NCBI RefSeq assembly: GCF_030409525.1 | Contig: NZ_JAUFQB010000059.1 | Span: 21,905-85,904, forward strand | Direction of reading: 5' to 3' | From: Kaistella yonginensis | GTDB taxonomy: Bacteria > Bacteroidota > Bacteroidia > Flavobacteriales > Weeksellaceae | DNA length: 64,000 bases | Part shown: positions 33,744-43,807 of the stretch, one piece after another | Layout of the letters: every line of letters starts with the position of its first letter | Numbering within the stretch: position 1 is the first letter of the stretch | Position numbers and translations under genes: made by a program | The notes under the pieces: model-generated | What the model saw: only the letters and a program-made list of their open reading frames with translations | What the model was told of the DNA's origin: nothing | The model's database searches: none

Positions 33744-35870
33744 ATGAAAAAATACACCTGTCCCATGCATCCCCAGATATTGAAGGACGAACCAGGGAAA
33801 TGTCCACTTTGCGGAATGAACTTAATTCCCTTGGGAGGAACCGCCCGACCTGAAAAAGACGAACACAGCTATCATCATCAGAATCATGCTCATAACTCAG
33901 AATCTGATAGTTCTGCGGCCGGATTTGACAAACATGCAGGTCATCATACTCCGGATTTCCTGAAGAGATTCTGGATCTCTTTGGCACTTACCGTTCCGGT
34001 CCTTCTGCTTTCTCATATGATTCAGCAGTGGCTTGGTTTCACAATTGCTTTTAACGGTGATAAATATGTACTTCTGGTTTTGGGAAGTATTATTTATTTC
34101 TACGGTGGAATGCCTTTTTTCAAAGGGTTTTTGGGCGAAGTGAAAGCCGGAGCTATTGGGATGATGACGCTCGTTGCTTTGGCGATTACCGTAGCTTATG
34201 TCTATTCCGTTGCAGTCGTATTCGGGCTGCCGGGCATGGATTTCTTCTGGGAACTTGCCACCTTAATTGTGATCATGCTTCTTGGGCACTGGCTCGAGAT
34301 GCGTTCGCAGATGGCTGCTTCAAAAGCGTTGCAATCTCTAGTTGCCTTACTACCAAATGACGTAACCGTCGAGCAGAACGGAAGTCCGGTTAAAATAAAA
34401 CTGGAACAGCTGAAAAACGGAGATACCGTAATCATAAGACCGGGCGAAAAAGTCGCCGCTGACGGTCTGATTGTCGATGGCAGTTCCTATTTAAATGAAA
34501 GCATGCTGACCGGAGAAAGTGTTCCTGTAAGAAAAGAGTCCGGTGGAAAGGTTATCGCAGGGTCTATCAATGGAGACGGTGCCTTGAAGATAAAAGCAAC
34601 AGGGGTTGGAAAGGATTCGTACCTCAATAAGGTCATTAATTTGGTTCAGGATGCTCAGGCAGCAAAGTCGAACACTCAGAATCTGGCGGATAAAGTAGCC
34701 AAATGGCTTACTATAGTAGCAATTGTGGTGGGAGTAGGAACTTTCACTTACTGGTACATCACCATGGGAGATTTGGCTTTTGCTCTGGAACGGATGGTAA
34801 CGGTAATGGTAACAGCCTGCCCTCATGCTTTAGGAGTGGCAATCCCTCTGGTTGTGGCCATTTCCACTACACTTTCAGCGACAAATGGTTTACTCATCAG
34901 AAACCGAACGGCTTTTGAAACCACCAGAAAATTATCGACCATTATTTTCGATAAAACCGGCACCCTTACGAAAGGCTCCCACACTGTGCAGAAAATCATT
35001 CCTCTAACGGAACACTATTCGGAAAACGATTTACTCCAGTATGCAGCAGCAGTGCAGCAGAACTCCGAACATCACATTGCAAAAGGAATCATGCAGACCC
35101 TTTCCGAGAAAAAACTGGAGCTATGGAAGTCAGACAGTTTCCGCTACATGCAGGGAATTGGAGTGACAGGAATCGTAAACGGTAAATCGGTTGTCGCGGC
35201 TGGTCCTAATTATTTTGTTCAAAACAATAAACAGGTACCTGCCATTCCGGAAGAAATCAACCAGGATGCAGAAACAGTACACTTTATTTTGATTGATGAC
35301 GTGCCCGTGGGTATTGTTTCTTTAGCAGATACCATTCGCGAAGGCGCAAAAGAAGCTATTGACCAACTTCGAAGCATGAACATTAAATCATTCCTGCTTA
35401 CAGGTGATAACGAAAAGGTAGCGGCGGCGGTGTCAAAGCAGTTAGGAATGGACGGATATTTGGCAAATGTACTTCCGCACCACAAACAGGAAAAAGTAAA
35501 AGAATTTCAGGATAAAGGAGAAATCGTTGCCATGACAGGTGACGGCGTAAATGATGCACCGGCTTTGGCAGCAGCAGATGTAGGCATTGCAGTTGGCAGC
35601 GGAACTGATGTTGCTGCCGAAACCGCAGATATTATTCTGGTCAACAGTGACCCTCGAGACGTGGTGAAAATGATAGATTTTGGAAAGAAAACCTACAGCA
35701 AGATGATCCAGAATCTCGTATGGGCAGTGGGCTACAACGTCGTGGCTATTCCACTTGCTGCGGGTGTTCTGTATCCTACATTTGTCTTGAGTCCCGCCAT
35801 GGGCGCAGTGCTGATGAGTGTAAGCACCATCGTGGTCGCACTTAATGCAAGTTTGTTAAAAATTAAATAA
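33744..35870 (+). CDS. copB: CopB-type P1B-3 copper/silver ATPase with N-terminal metal module
   Basis: The 708-residue ATPase has the N-terminal YTCPMHPQILKDEPGKCPLC module and a His-rich segment (HSYHHQNHAHNSE) instead of an HMA domain. The membrane core carries ACPHAL, the CPH motif of P1B-3 pumps that transport Cu(II) or Ag(I), then DKTGTLTKG, the phosphorylation Asp, and GDGVNDAPAL. It should export metal from the cytosol with ATP. It lies 8 nt before the multicopper oxidase gene, so cytosolic export and periplasmic oxidation are co-expressed. Confidence 0.92.
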   Translation: MKKYTCPMHPQILKDEPGKCPLCGMNLIPLGGTARPEKDEHSYHHQNHAHNSESDSSAAGFDKHAGHHTPDFLKRFWISLALTVPVLLLSHMIQQWLGFTIAFNGDKYVLLVLGSIIYFYGGMPFFKGFLGEVKAGAIGMMTLVALAITVAYVYSVAVVFGLPGMDFFWELATLIVIMLLGHWLEMRSQMAASKALQSLVALLPNDVTVEQNGSPVKIKLEQLKNGDTVIIRPGEKVAADGLIVDGSSYLNESMLTGESVPVRKESGGKVIAGSINGDGALKIKATGVGKDSYLNKVINLVQDAQAAKSNTQNLADKVAKWLTIVAIVVGVGTFTYWYITMGDLAFALERMVTVMVTACPHALGVAIPLVVAISTTLSATNGLLIRNRTAFETTRKLSTIIFDKTGTLTKGSHTVQKIIPLTEHYSENDLLQYAAAVQQNSEHHIAKGIMQTLSEKKLELWKSDSFRYMQGIGVTGIVNGKSVVAAGPNYFVQNNKQVPAIPEEINQDAETVHFILIDDVPVGIVSLADTIREGAKEAIDQLRSMNIKSFLLTGDNEKVAAAVSKQLGMDGYLANVLPHHKQEKVKEFQDKGEIVAMTGDGVNDAPALAAADVGIAVGSGTDVAAETADIILVNSDPRDVVKMIDFGKKTYSKMIQNLVWAVGYNVVAIPLAAGVLYPTFVLSPAMGAVLMSVSTIVVALNASLLKIK

Positions 35871-35877
35871 TCACAAG

Positions 35878-38793
35878 ATGAAATATATATTTTCGCTCTT
35901 TCTATTTATGGCAATGTCCATAAACAGTTATTCACAGAGCACCAAAACCGTGTACACCTGCCCGATGCATCCGCAGGTCGTGAAATCAGCACCCGGTAAC
36001 TGCCCCATTTGCGGTATGACCTTGGTGAAGAAAACCGTTACTGAGAAAAAAACGGCGGCCAAATCCGCGCCCGCTCATAAAAAGGCCACCGTAGTTAAAA
36101 AAACTACGGGTAAGAAACCTGAAATTACCGCTGCAAAAACAAAGACGGTAACGGAAGTTAAAAAACCGGTGATGCCAAAGACTAAAGCAGTACCGAAAGA
36201 CCCAGCGAGCATCAAAACGCCGGAACATTCAACACCTGCTCCGCATCAGCATGAAGCAGCGCAAAAGATGTACACTTGTCCGATGCACCCCGAGGTGGTT
36301 TCGGACAAACAAGGAAAGTGTCCCAAGTGCGGTATGAATCTGGTCCCTCAGAAGGAAAGCGGCCGGCATCAGTCTACCGGCAAAACCCCGGAACATCAAA
36401 CTTCAGATGCGCATCAGCATGAAGAAGCGCAAAAGATGTACACCTGCCCGATGCATCCCGAGGTGATATCGGACAAACCCGGAAAGTGTCCCAAGTGCGG
36501 TATGAATCTGGTGCCTCAAAAAGGAAAGAAGGAAGATCATTCTGCACACGGAAACATGCAGATACATGGTGAACACAAAATGGTCATGCCCATGCCCGAA
36601 AAGCACCTAAAAGGCGGACGCAAAGTGACCTACCATCTTTATGTGAAAGACACCCTGGTAAATTTCGCGGGCAAACAGAAACGCGCCATTGCCGTAAACG
36701 GGCAGATTCCGATGCCAAAACTGGAGTTTTATGAGGGCGATACGGCGGAAGTGATTGTCCATAATTTAATGGACGAAGAAACTTCTCTGCACTGGCACGG
36801 TCTTCATCTTCCAAATAAAGAAGATGGGGTTCCCTGGCTTACCCAGAAACCCATTCCACCACATTCAACCTACACGTATTCGTTTCCGATCATCCAAAAC
36901 GGAACCCACTGGTATCACTCGCATACTGGCCTGCAGGAGCAGATTGGAATGTATGGGATGATGATTCTGAAAAAACGTCCCGAAGATCCTACTTTCCGGC
37001 CGGGGATTGATGATTTGCCCACAGAGCACCTTATCCTGAGCGAGTGGACAAACCTGAACCCCAATAATGTTCAGCGGATGCTTCACAACGCCAATGACTG
37101 GTTCGCAATAAAAAAAGGCAGTACTCAAAGTTATGCAGAAGCCATAAAAGAGGGACACTTTAAGACAAAACTCACCAACGAATGGAAGCGGATGCTTGCC
37201 ATGGACGTGAGTGACGTGTATTATGACGCCTTTCTGATTAACGGTAAAATAGAAAGCCAGCTCGCAGGATACAAAGCCGGTGACAAAGTGCGGCTTCAAA
37301 TTGCCAACGGCGGTGCTTCCTCCTATTTTTGGCTCAATTATGCAGGAGGAAAAATTAAAGTAGTGGCCAGTGATGGATTGGACATTGAACCGGTAGAAGT
37401 GGACCGTCTTATTCTGGCAGTTTCCGAAACAGTGGATATCGTAGTGGAAATTCCTGAAAAAAACACTTCATACGAACTCCTTGTTACACCCGAAGACCGC
37501 ACAAAATCTGTGTCAGTGTTTATTGGAGAAGGAGCTACGAAATCCCATGATCCATTACCCAAACTCAAATACTTTGAAGGGATGAAGATGATGAACGACA
37601 TGATGAAGATGAACGGTGACATGAAAGATATGGGCATGAAGATGAGTTATCAGACGATGGATATGAATCAGGTGATGTATCCTGAAATTAGTGCTGAAAA
37701 TAATGCAGCAATGCCGATGGACAAGATGGACAACAACGATGCGCAAATGGATCACTCAAAACACCAGATGCCTGCTTCCGGGATTACCACATTGAATTAT
37801 GGTATGATGAAATCGCCTTATGATACTTCACTCCCGAAAGACAGCCCAGTGCGCGAGCTCAAGTTTACCCTTACGGGAAACATGAACCGCTACATATGGA
37901 GCATGGACGATAAAGTCCTGGCGGAATCTGACAAAATATTGGTAAAAAAAGGCGAAATTCTCCGCATTACCCTATTCAATAATTCAATGATGCGTCACCC
38001 GATGCACCTGCACGGTTTTGATTTTCGGGTACTCAACAAAAATGGCGTTCAGGCACCCCTCAAAAATGTGTTGGATATTATGCCGATGGAAACTAATGTC
38101 ATCGAATTTGAAGCAAAAACTGACGGGGACTGGTTTTTCCACTGTCACATCCTCTATCACATGATGGCGGGGATGAACCGTGTTTTTGCTGTTGGTGATT
38201 ATCAGAATCCTTTGCTGCCCGATAAAGCTTCAGCTTACAAAAAGCTCCAGCGCGAAAGTAACATGTGGCACCTTATGGCCGAAAACGATTTTGCTACTAA
38301 TGGTAACGACGGGATGGCGAGGATCTCAAATGCCCGCTGGGAATTGGGAACAGAATGGCGTTTAGGTTACAATCCCCATCACGGCTACGAGGTGGAAACC
38401 CAACTCGGCAGGTATGTGGACCGTATGCAGTGGCTGAAACCATTTATCGGATTTAACTACCATTATAGAAAGATTGACAGGAATAATATCGAAAAAAACC
38501 TTTTTGGACAGGCATCTACTAAAGATGAAAGAAAAACTTTCAGCGCTGGTATCATGTATAAACTCCCGATGTTGGTGGACCTGCAGGCAGAAATATTTAC
38601 AGACGGAATTGTAAGGTTCCAGCTGAAACGTGAAGACATTCCGTTGACTGCGCGTTTGCGCGGGGCATTCATGGTCAATACCGACAAAGAATATATGGCA
38701 GGTCTTAAATATATCGTCACAAAAAATATCGGAATCTCCACACACTACGACAGCGATATGAGCTGGGGTGCAGGGATAACTCTGAATTATTAA
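35878..38793 (+). CDS. Multicopper oxidase with three metal modules and C-terminal CopB-like beta-barrel
   Basis: The 971-residue protein has a signal peptide (MKYIFSLFLFMAMSINSYS). Three YTCPMHP modules follow near residues 23-50, 134-160 and 186-212, separated by Lys/Ala/His-rich linkers. The multicopper oxidase region has all four copper clusters: HWHGLHLP, HWYHSHTG, HPMHLHGFDF and HCHILYH. A Met-rich segment (MKMNGDMKDMGMKMS) suits Cu(I) capture. The last 190 residues change to a beta-rich, outer-membrane-type domain ending GITLNY, like CopB/PcoB. So oxidation of Cu(I) and outer-membrane binding are joined in one polypeptide. Sequence and order support the fusion. Confidence 0.9.
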   Translation: MKYIFSLFLFMAMSINSYSQSTKTVYTCPMHPQVVKSAPGNCPICGMTLVKKTVTEKKTAAKSAPAHKKATVVKKTTGKKPEITAAKTKTVTEVKKPVMPKTKAVPKDPASIKTPEHSTPAPHQHEAAQKMYTCPMHPEVVSDKQGKCPKCGMNLVPQKESGRHQSTGKTPEHQTSDAHQHEEAQKMYTCPMHPEVISDKPGKCPKCGMNLVPQKGKKEDHSAHGNMQIHGEHKMVMPMPEKHLKGGRKVTYHLYVKDTLVNFAGKQKRAIAVNGQIPMPKLEFYEGDTAEVIVHNLMDEETSLHWHGLHLPNKEDGVPWLTQKPIPPHSTYTYSFPIIQNGTHWYHSHTGLQEQIGMYGMMILKKRPEDPTFRPGIDDLPTEHLILSEWTNLNPNNVQRMLHNANDWFAIKKGSTQSYAEAIKEGHFKTKLTNEWKRMLAMDVSDVYYDAFLINGKIESQLAGYKAGDKVRLQIANGGASSYFWLNYAGGKIKVVASDGLDIEPVEVDRLILAVSETVDIVVEIPEKNTSYELLVTPEDRTKSVSVFIGEGATKSHDPLPKLKYFEGMKMMNDMMKMNGDMKDMGMKMSYQTMDMNQVMYPEISAENNAAMPMDKMDNNDAQMDHSKHQMPASGITTLNYGMMKSPYDTSLPKDSPVRELKFTLTGNMNRYIWSMDDKVLAESDKILVKKGEILRITLFNNSMMRHPMHLHGFDFRVLNKNGVQAPLKNVLDIMPMETNVIEFEAKTDGDWFFHCHILYHMMAGMNRVFAVGDYQNPLLPDKASAYKKLQRESNMWHLMAENDFATNGNDGMARISNARWELGTEWRLGYNPHHGYEVETQLGRYVDRMQWLKPFIGFNYHYRKIDRNNIEKNLFGQASTKDERKTFSAGIMYKLPMLVDLQAEIFTDGIVRFQLKREDIPLTARLRGAFMVNTDKEYMAGLKYIVTKNIGISTHYDSDMSWGAGITLNY

Positions 38794-38823
38794 AAAAGTT
38801 TTCGGAGATTAGATTTTGAGAAG

Positions 38824-38861
38824 AGTGCAGCTGAAAAATAACGTCCGCTGCACTTTCTTTT
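38824..38861 (+). terminator. Rho-independent terminator after the multicopper oxidase
   Basis: AGTGCAGC at 38824-38831 pairs with GCTGCACT at 38847-38854, with a 15-nt loop, then TTCTTTT. It separates the ATPase/oxidase operon from the second efflux cluster. Confidence 0.75.
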
Positions 38862-39026
38862 ATAAGTAAAGGGGCGTTAAAAAGTAAGTATTGTATTCCA
38901 AAGGATTCAACGCACTCCACTTCATCAAAATTAAGACTTTGCCGGTATGTATACGTTTCGTCTCCGAAACCTTGCGTTCTCTCAACTTTCATTAATTAGT
39001 AATATTTTTTTTCCTAAATTAGCTGC

Positions 39027-39347
39027 GTGAAATTTTTAGCCTTCTTTTTATCCCTTTTCTTTATGGTGCTTACGATGGTGCCATGTAACGATGCGGCAAA
39101 GGGTTTAAGCGAAAAAGTTTGTCAGAATCAGGATCTTCACCTTGAACAAAGCCAGGATCAACACGCTGATCTTTGTTCTCCTTTCTGTGTTTGCAATTGT
39201 TGTGGTATGACTTTGTCAGTTTCACAAATTAATACCTTACTTCCTGAACACAACGAGGTTGTAATAAAAGATATTCTTCCTGATAGGAAATATCATCACA
39301 AGATTCTCCACCCTGCCGGTATCTGGCAACCCCCCAAAATAGGTTAA
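39027..39347 (+). CDS. Small exported Cys-rich protein ending in PPKIG (DUF6660-like)
   Basis: The 106-residue protein is read from GTG 39027 because this gives a complete signal peptide (KFLAFFLSLFFMVLTMVPC); the next Met would cut it. The mature part has a His/Asp-rich stretch (HLEQSQDQHADLC) and the Cys set CSPFCVCNCCGM, suited to soft metals. The end is IWQPPKIG, as in the 14881 gene. It sits 110 nt before the second RND gene. The DUF6660 name is from memory. A metal-sensing periplasmic peptide is possible. Confidence 0.68.
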   Translation: MKFLAFFLSLFFMVLTMVPCNDAAKGLSEKVCQNQDLHLEQSQDQHADLCSPFCVCNCCGMTLSVSQINTLLPEHNEVVIKDILPDRKYHHKILHPAGIWQPPKIG

Positions 39348-39401
39348 TTACTTTTTCTTCGGATTTTTTCGGAAGACCACTCGGCTATTAAATAGTCGCG
39401 C

Positions 39402-39446
39402 ATTTTCGTGAACAATACGGAACGTGCTTTACCTTCAATTAACCTT
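39402..39446 (+). promoter_or_regulatory. Bipartite upstream block of efflux operon 2
   Basis: ATTTTCGTGAACA at 39402-39414 and AATTAACCTT at 39437-39446 repeat the pair at 15456-15500 with the same 35-nt offset. They end 11 nt before ATG 39458. Confidence 0.5.
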
Positions 39447-39457
39447 AATTTTTACAA

Positions 39458-42400
39458 ATGCTATATAAAATTATACAGTTTAGTGTAAAGAATAAGCTCA
39501 TTATTGGGCTCATGACTTTCGCACTAATCATTTGGGGCGTGTATAGCGCTACTAAGCTTCCCCTAGATGCTGTGCCAGATATCACCAATAATCAGGTTCA
39601 GATCATTACCAGTACACCCACATTAGCCGCACAGGAAACAGAACAGTTGGTAACATATCCAATTGAACAGAGCCTCGCCAACATTCCCGGAATTACCGAA
39701 ATGAGGTCAATTTCAAGATTTGGCTTGTCCGTAGTGACGGTCGTTTTCGACGAAAGCGTGGATATTTACTTTGCACGCCAACTCATCACTGAAAAACTGA
39801 AAGAGGCCGAGGAAAACATTCCACAAGGTATCGGTACGCCAGAAATGTCTCCGGTATCCACAGGCTTAGGAGAAATTTATCAATATGTTATTCACCCTAA
39901 AAAAGGGTCAGAAGACAAATACTCCGCTACCGATCTTCGAACAATGCAGGATTGGGTTGTGGCCCGCCAACTCTACGGTACACCGGGCGTAGCTGAAATT
40001 AACAGTTTCGGCGGGAAACTTAAGCAGTATGAAGTCGCGATTAATCCCTATAGGCTTAAAGCAATGAATGTTACCATTGCAGATATTTTTGCTGCACTCC
40101 AGAAAAATAACGAAAATACCGGCGGCGCTTATATCGATAAAAAACCTAATGCCTATTTTATTCGCGGCATCGGTCTGATCTCTTCATTAGAGGATATATC
40201 CAACACCGTAATAAAAACAGTTAACGGTATTCCGATACTTATAAGAGATGTGGCGGAAACCCGAATCGGCAGTGCGGTAAGATATGGTGCCTTAACATAT
40301 AATGGCGATAAAGAAGCGGTAGGTGGTATTGTTATGATGCTGAAAGGAGAAAATTCAGCGGAAGTGGTAAACCGGGTCAAAGAAAAGATGGTCACTATAC
40401 AAAAATCACTGCCGCCTGATATTATCGTGGAGCCTTTTCTGGATCGAACAAGTTTAGTGGATCGTGCTATACGCACCGTAGAAACAAATTTGGTCGAAGG
40501 AGCACTGATTGTCGTTCTTGTTTTGGTTCTGTTTCTCGGGAATTTACGGGCAGGGCTTATTGTTGCTTCGGCAATACCGCTGTCACTACTTTTTGCACTC
40601 GGCATGATGAACGTCTTTGGCGTTAGTGCAAATTTGATGAGTCTAGGGGCAATTGACTTTGGGCTTATTGTAGATGGTGCCGTAATTATTGTTGAAGCTA
40701 CCCTGCACTTCTTGGCAGTCCATCACCGTTCCCAGAAGTTATCTCAACATACGATGGATCACGCTGTGCAGTCAAGTGCAAAAAAGATGATGAGTTCAGC
40801 GGCATTTGGTCAGATAATTATCCTCATTGTATATCTCCCTATTCTTTCACTTCAGGGGATTGAAGGTAAAATGTTCCGCCCAATGGCAGAAACAGTGTCT
40901 TTTGCAATTATAGGAGCGTTAATTCTCTCCCTTACTTATATACCAATGATGTCTGCCTTATTTCTATCTAAAAATATCAGTGCAAAAAAGACTTTCGCGG
41001 ACAGGATGATGTCCGGGATCAATAGCGTCTATATCCCACTGCTGCAAAAGGCGATTGCGTTTAAATATGCAGTAGTGGGTGGAGCAATTGCATTACTGGC
41101 TGTTTCGCTGTTTTTATTTTCAAGAATGGGAGGTGAATTTATCCCACAACTACAGGAGGGCGATTTTGCGGTGCACTGTATATTACCACAGGGTACTTCT
41201 CTTTCTCAAAGCATTGAAACTTCAATGCAGGCAAGCCGTATTCTGAGATCTTTTCCGGAAGTGAGCACAGTGGTGGGTAAAACTGGTAGTGCCGAAGTCC
41301 CTACAGACCCAATGCCACCCGAAGCAACTGACCTGATCGTTACCTTAAAGCCCAAAAAGGAGTGGAAGGATAGTGGTAAATCTTATGAGGATTTGAGCGC
41401 TGAGATGATGGAGAAACTTGAAATGATTCCCGGAGTGTTCTTCGAAGTTTCCCAACCGATACAAATGCGCTTCAACGAGCTAATGACCGGGGTGCGCCAA
41501 GATGTAGCGGTTAAAATATTTGGCGAGAACATTGACACCCTTGCGAAACTGGCACCGGAAGTTGCCAAAATAGTGCAGACAGTGGAAGGTGCCACCGAGC
41601 CACAAATTGAGCAGACCGTGGGATTGCCCCAAATTACCATTACCTACGACAGAGCCCGCCTCGCCTCCTACGGTCTCAATATTGAGGATATTAATCACAC
41701 AGTAAGTACTGCGTTTGCTGGTGAAACAGCAGGAGTAGTGTTTGAAGATGAAAAGAAATTCAATCTGGTCGCGCGTCTGGACAGTGCGAGCAGAAGCTCT
41801 ATTGAGGACGTCAGCAGCCTCTTTATTCCAACCGCAAACGGAGTCCAGATTCCGCTTTCACAGATCGCAAAAGTGGAATATAAAGACGGTCCGGCACAGA
41901 TAAGTCGGGAAGATGGAAAGCGCCGCATCGTCGTAGGTTTCAATGTAAAGGATAGAGATGTCGAAAGTGTAGTAACCGAAATTCAGAAAAAACTGAACGA
42001 CGCAAATATCTTGCCCGCTGGCTATTACTATACGTATGGCGGAACGTTCGAAAATTTGAAACAGGCTTCTTCACGATTGCAAATAGCAGTTCCTGTAGCC
42101 TTAGCTCTTATTTTTCTTTTACTGTACTTCACCTTCCGTAACTTCAAAGACAGCATGCTTATTTTTACTGCAATACCAATGAGTGCTATTGGAGGGGTCT
42201 TTGCACTGATGATAAGGGACATGCCCTTCAGCATTTCAGCAGGAGTAGGATTTATCGCGCTGTTTGGTGTAGCCGTACTGAATGGTATTGTGCTGGTAAG
42301 CACCTTCAAGGATCTTCAGAAATCTGGGGTTACTAATATCCTGCGAAGGGTGATTCAGGGGACCAGTATACGGTTACGTCCAGTCCTGATGACTGCAGCG

Positions 42401-43786
42401 GTAGCTTCATTCGGATTCTTTCCCATGGCCTTTTCAAATGGTAGCGGTGCAGAAGTACAGAGACCATTAGCAACCGTGGTAATTGGCGGCTTAGTAACAG
42501 CAACTTTCCTTACCTTATTTGTTCTGCCACTACTCTATATCATCTTTAATTCTAAAAACCAATTCAAAAGCAAAATGAGGAAAAGCAAAAACACATCGTT
42601 TTTGACGCTAATAATTTTATTCTGCACGTCCGTCAGCGTTCTTAGTGCGCAGGAAAGAATTTCACCAAATGATGCAGTGAAAATAGCGTTGGAGAATAAT
42701 CTACAGTACTCTGTAAACACAGCCCAGGTAAATAAAGCTTTACTGGAAACCAGAACGGCACGTGAAATTCCCAAGACAGGCCTCTTCGTAGAAAACGACG
42801 ATATGAGACCAAGTGATCCGGATGGCGATTTTAAAATTGGAATCCAGCAATCCATACAATGGCCGGGATTATATAAGGCGAAAAGGAAGTACTTTGAGGA
42901 GCAGTTAAAATACCACCAGCTGAATAAAAGCATGTTGGACGCAGTGATAAAAAGGGAAGTAAATACTGCTTTTTATCAGTTGTGGTACCTTCAGGATGTT
43001 GGTAAGCTCTACCAAAAACTTGATGAGTATTATACGTCCATGTACAAAGCAGCAAATCTTCGTTTCAAAACCGGCGAAGCTGCTGGTCTCGAAAACATTG
43101 CTGCGGAGGCACGGATGAAAGAGCTCCAGGCTCAGAGACAGCAAAACGAACAGAATATTTCGGCACAGCAGCAACAACTCAGTCTGTTTCTTAATAGTCA
43201 GGTGCTATACTTGCCGGAAGACACAAACTTGCAGAAATTGGATTTGGAAGATTTACCATCAGACAGTTTTCATCCCTCATTGGCTCTGCAGCAGCAGAAT
43301 ATAGAAATAGCAAGGGCGAATATAGAGGTTCAGAAAATGCAGAACAAACCTGACTTTTCGGGAAGAATATTTTCCCAGAGATTATACGGAATGAAGGATC
43401 CCATAACAGGCTTTTCAGTAGCTGTAGAATTTCCCATTTTTGGAAAGACTGCTTACAAAGCCAAATTGCAGTCTGCAGAAGCCGAGGTCGAAATTCAACA
43501 ATCTCAGCTGCGCTATCAGGAAAATCAGTTCGCGGCACAAACCCGCTCCAGCTATACTGAAATTCTGAAAGCTGCTGAAATGCTTAAATATTATGAAAGT
43601 ATAGGTTTGAAACAGGCAGACCAAATTTTCGATGCGGCAATGCTGAGTTACAAAGCTGGGGAAATAGGGTTTTCTGAAATGCACCAGTTTTTCACCCAAG
43701 CTATAGACATTAGAAAAAACTATTTGATTGCACTGAACGAATACAACATGGCAGTAATACAATATAACTACTATATTAAAAATTAA
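39458..43786 (+). CDS. cusA: RND heavy-metal permease fused to a TolC-like domain (CusA-CusC fusion)
   Basis: The 1,442-residue protein is an RND pump (residues 1 to about 1,035; KLPLDAVPDITNNQVQI, later GAIDFGLIVDGAVIIVE) joined to a TolC-family domain. The junction holds a second signal-like segment, MRKSKNTSFLTLIILFCTSV, after Met1040, then SAQERISPNDAVKIALENN and TolC helices. ATG 42575 is in frame and could also start a separate TolC. The pump would export divalent or monovalent heavy metal with the adaptor from the next gene (21 nt downstream). The fusion is frequent in Bacteroidota. TM4 motif GLIVDGAVIIVE fits the CzcA/CusA group; the metal is not certain. Confidence 0.9.
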   Translation: MLYKIIQFSVKNKLIIGLMTFALIIWGVYSATKLPLDAVPDITNNQVQIITSTPTLAAQETEQLVTYPIEQSLANIPGITEMRSISRFGLSVVTVVFDESVDIYFARQLITEKLKEAEENIPQGIGTPEMSPVSTGLGEIYQYVIHPKKGSEDKYSATDLRTMQDWVVARQLYGTPGVAEINSFGGKLKQYEVAINPYRLKAMNVTIADIFAALQKNNENTGGAYIDKKPNAYFIRGIGLISSLEDISNTVIKTVNGIPILIRDVAETRIGSAVRYGALTYNGDKEAVGGIVMMLKGENSAEVVNRVKEKMVTIQKSLPPDIIVEPFLDRTSLVDRAIRTVETNLVEGALIVVLVLVLFLGNLRAGLIVASAIPLSLLFALGMMNVFGVSANLMSLGAIDFGLIVDGAVIIVEATLHFLAVHHRSQKLSQHTMDHAVQSSAKKMMSSAAFGQIIILIVYLPILSLQGIEGKMFRPMAETVSFAIIGALILSLTYIPMMSALFLSKNISAKKTFADRMMSGINSVYIPLLQKAIAFKYAVVGGAIALLAVSLFLFSRMGGEFIPQLQEGDFAVHCILPQGTSLSQSIETSMQASRILRSFPEVSTVVGKTGSAEVPTDPMPPEATDLIVTLKPKKEWKDSGKSYEDLSAEMMEKLEMIPGVFFEVSQPIQMRFNELMTGVRQDVAVKIFGENIDTLAKLAPEVAKIVQTVEGATEPQIEQTVGLPQITITYDRARLASYGLNIEDINHTVSTAFAGETAGVVFEDEKKFNLVARLDSASRSSIEDVSSLFIPTANGVQIPLSQIAKVEYKDGPAQISREDGKRRIVVGFNVKDRDVESVVTEIQKKLNDANILPAGYYYTYGGTFENLKQASSRLQIAVPVALALIFLLLYFTFRNFKDSMLIFTAIPMSAIGGVFALMIRDMPFSISAGVGFIALFGVAVLNGIVLVSTFKDLQKSGVTNILRRVIQGTSIRLRPVLMTAAVASFGFFPMAFSNGSGAEVQRPLATVVIGGLVTATFLTLFVLPLLYIIFNSKNQFKSKMRKSKNTSFLTLIILFCTSVSVLSAQERISPNDAVKIALENNLQYSVNTAQVNKALLETRTAREIPKTGLFVENDDMRPSDPDGDFKIGIQQSIQWPGLYKAKRKYFEEQLKYHQLNKSMLDAVIKREVNTAFYQLWYLQDVGKLYQKLDEYYTSMYKAANLRFKTGEAAGLENIAAEARMKELQAQRQQNEQNISAQQQQLSLFLNSQVLYLPEDTNLQKLDLEDLPSDSFHPSLALQQQNIEIARANIEVQKMQNKPDFSGRIFSQRLYGMKDPITGFSVAVEFPIFGKTAYKAKLQSAEAEVEIQQSQLRYQENQFAAQTRSSYTEILKAAEMLKYYESIGLKQADQIFDAAMLSYKAGEIGFSEMHQFFTQAIDIRKNYLIALNEYNMAVIQYNYYIKN

Positions 43787-43807
43787 GGATCCAAAAGAGA
43801 ATATAAC

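Noticed and set aside
38362..38745. 127-codon antisense frame within the oxidase gene
   Set aside because: Shadow frame opposite a gene with clear domain structure.
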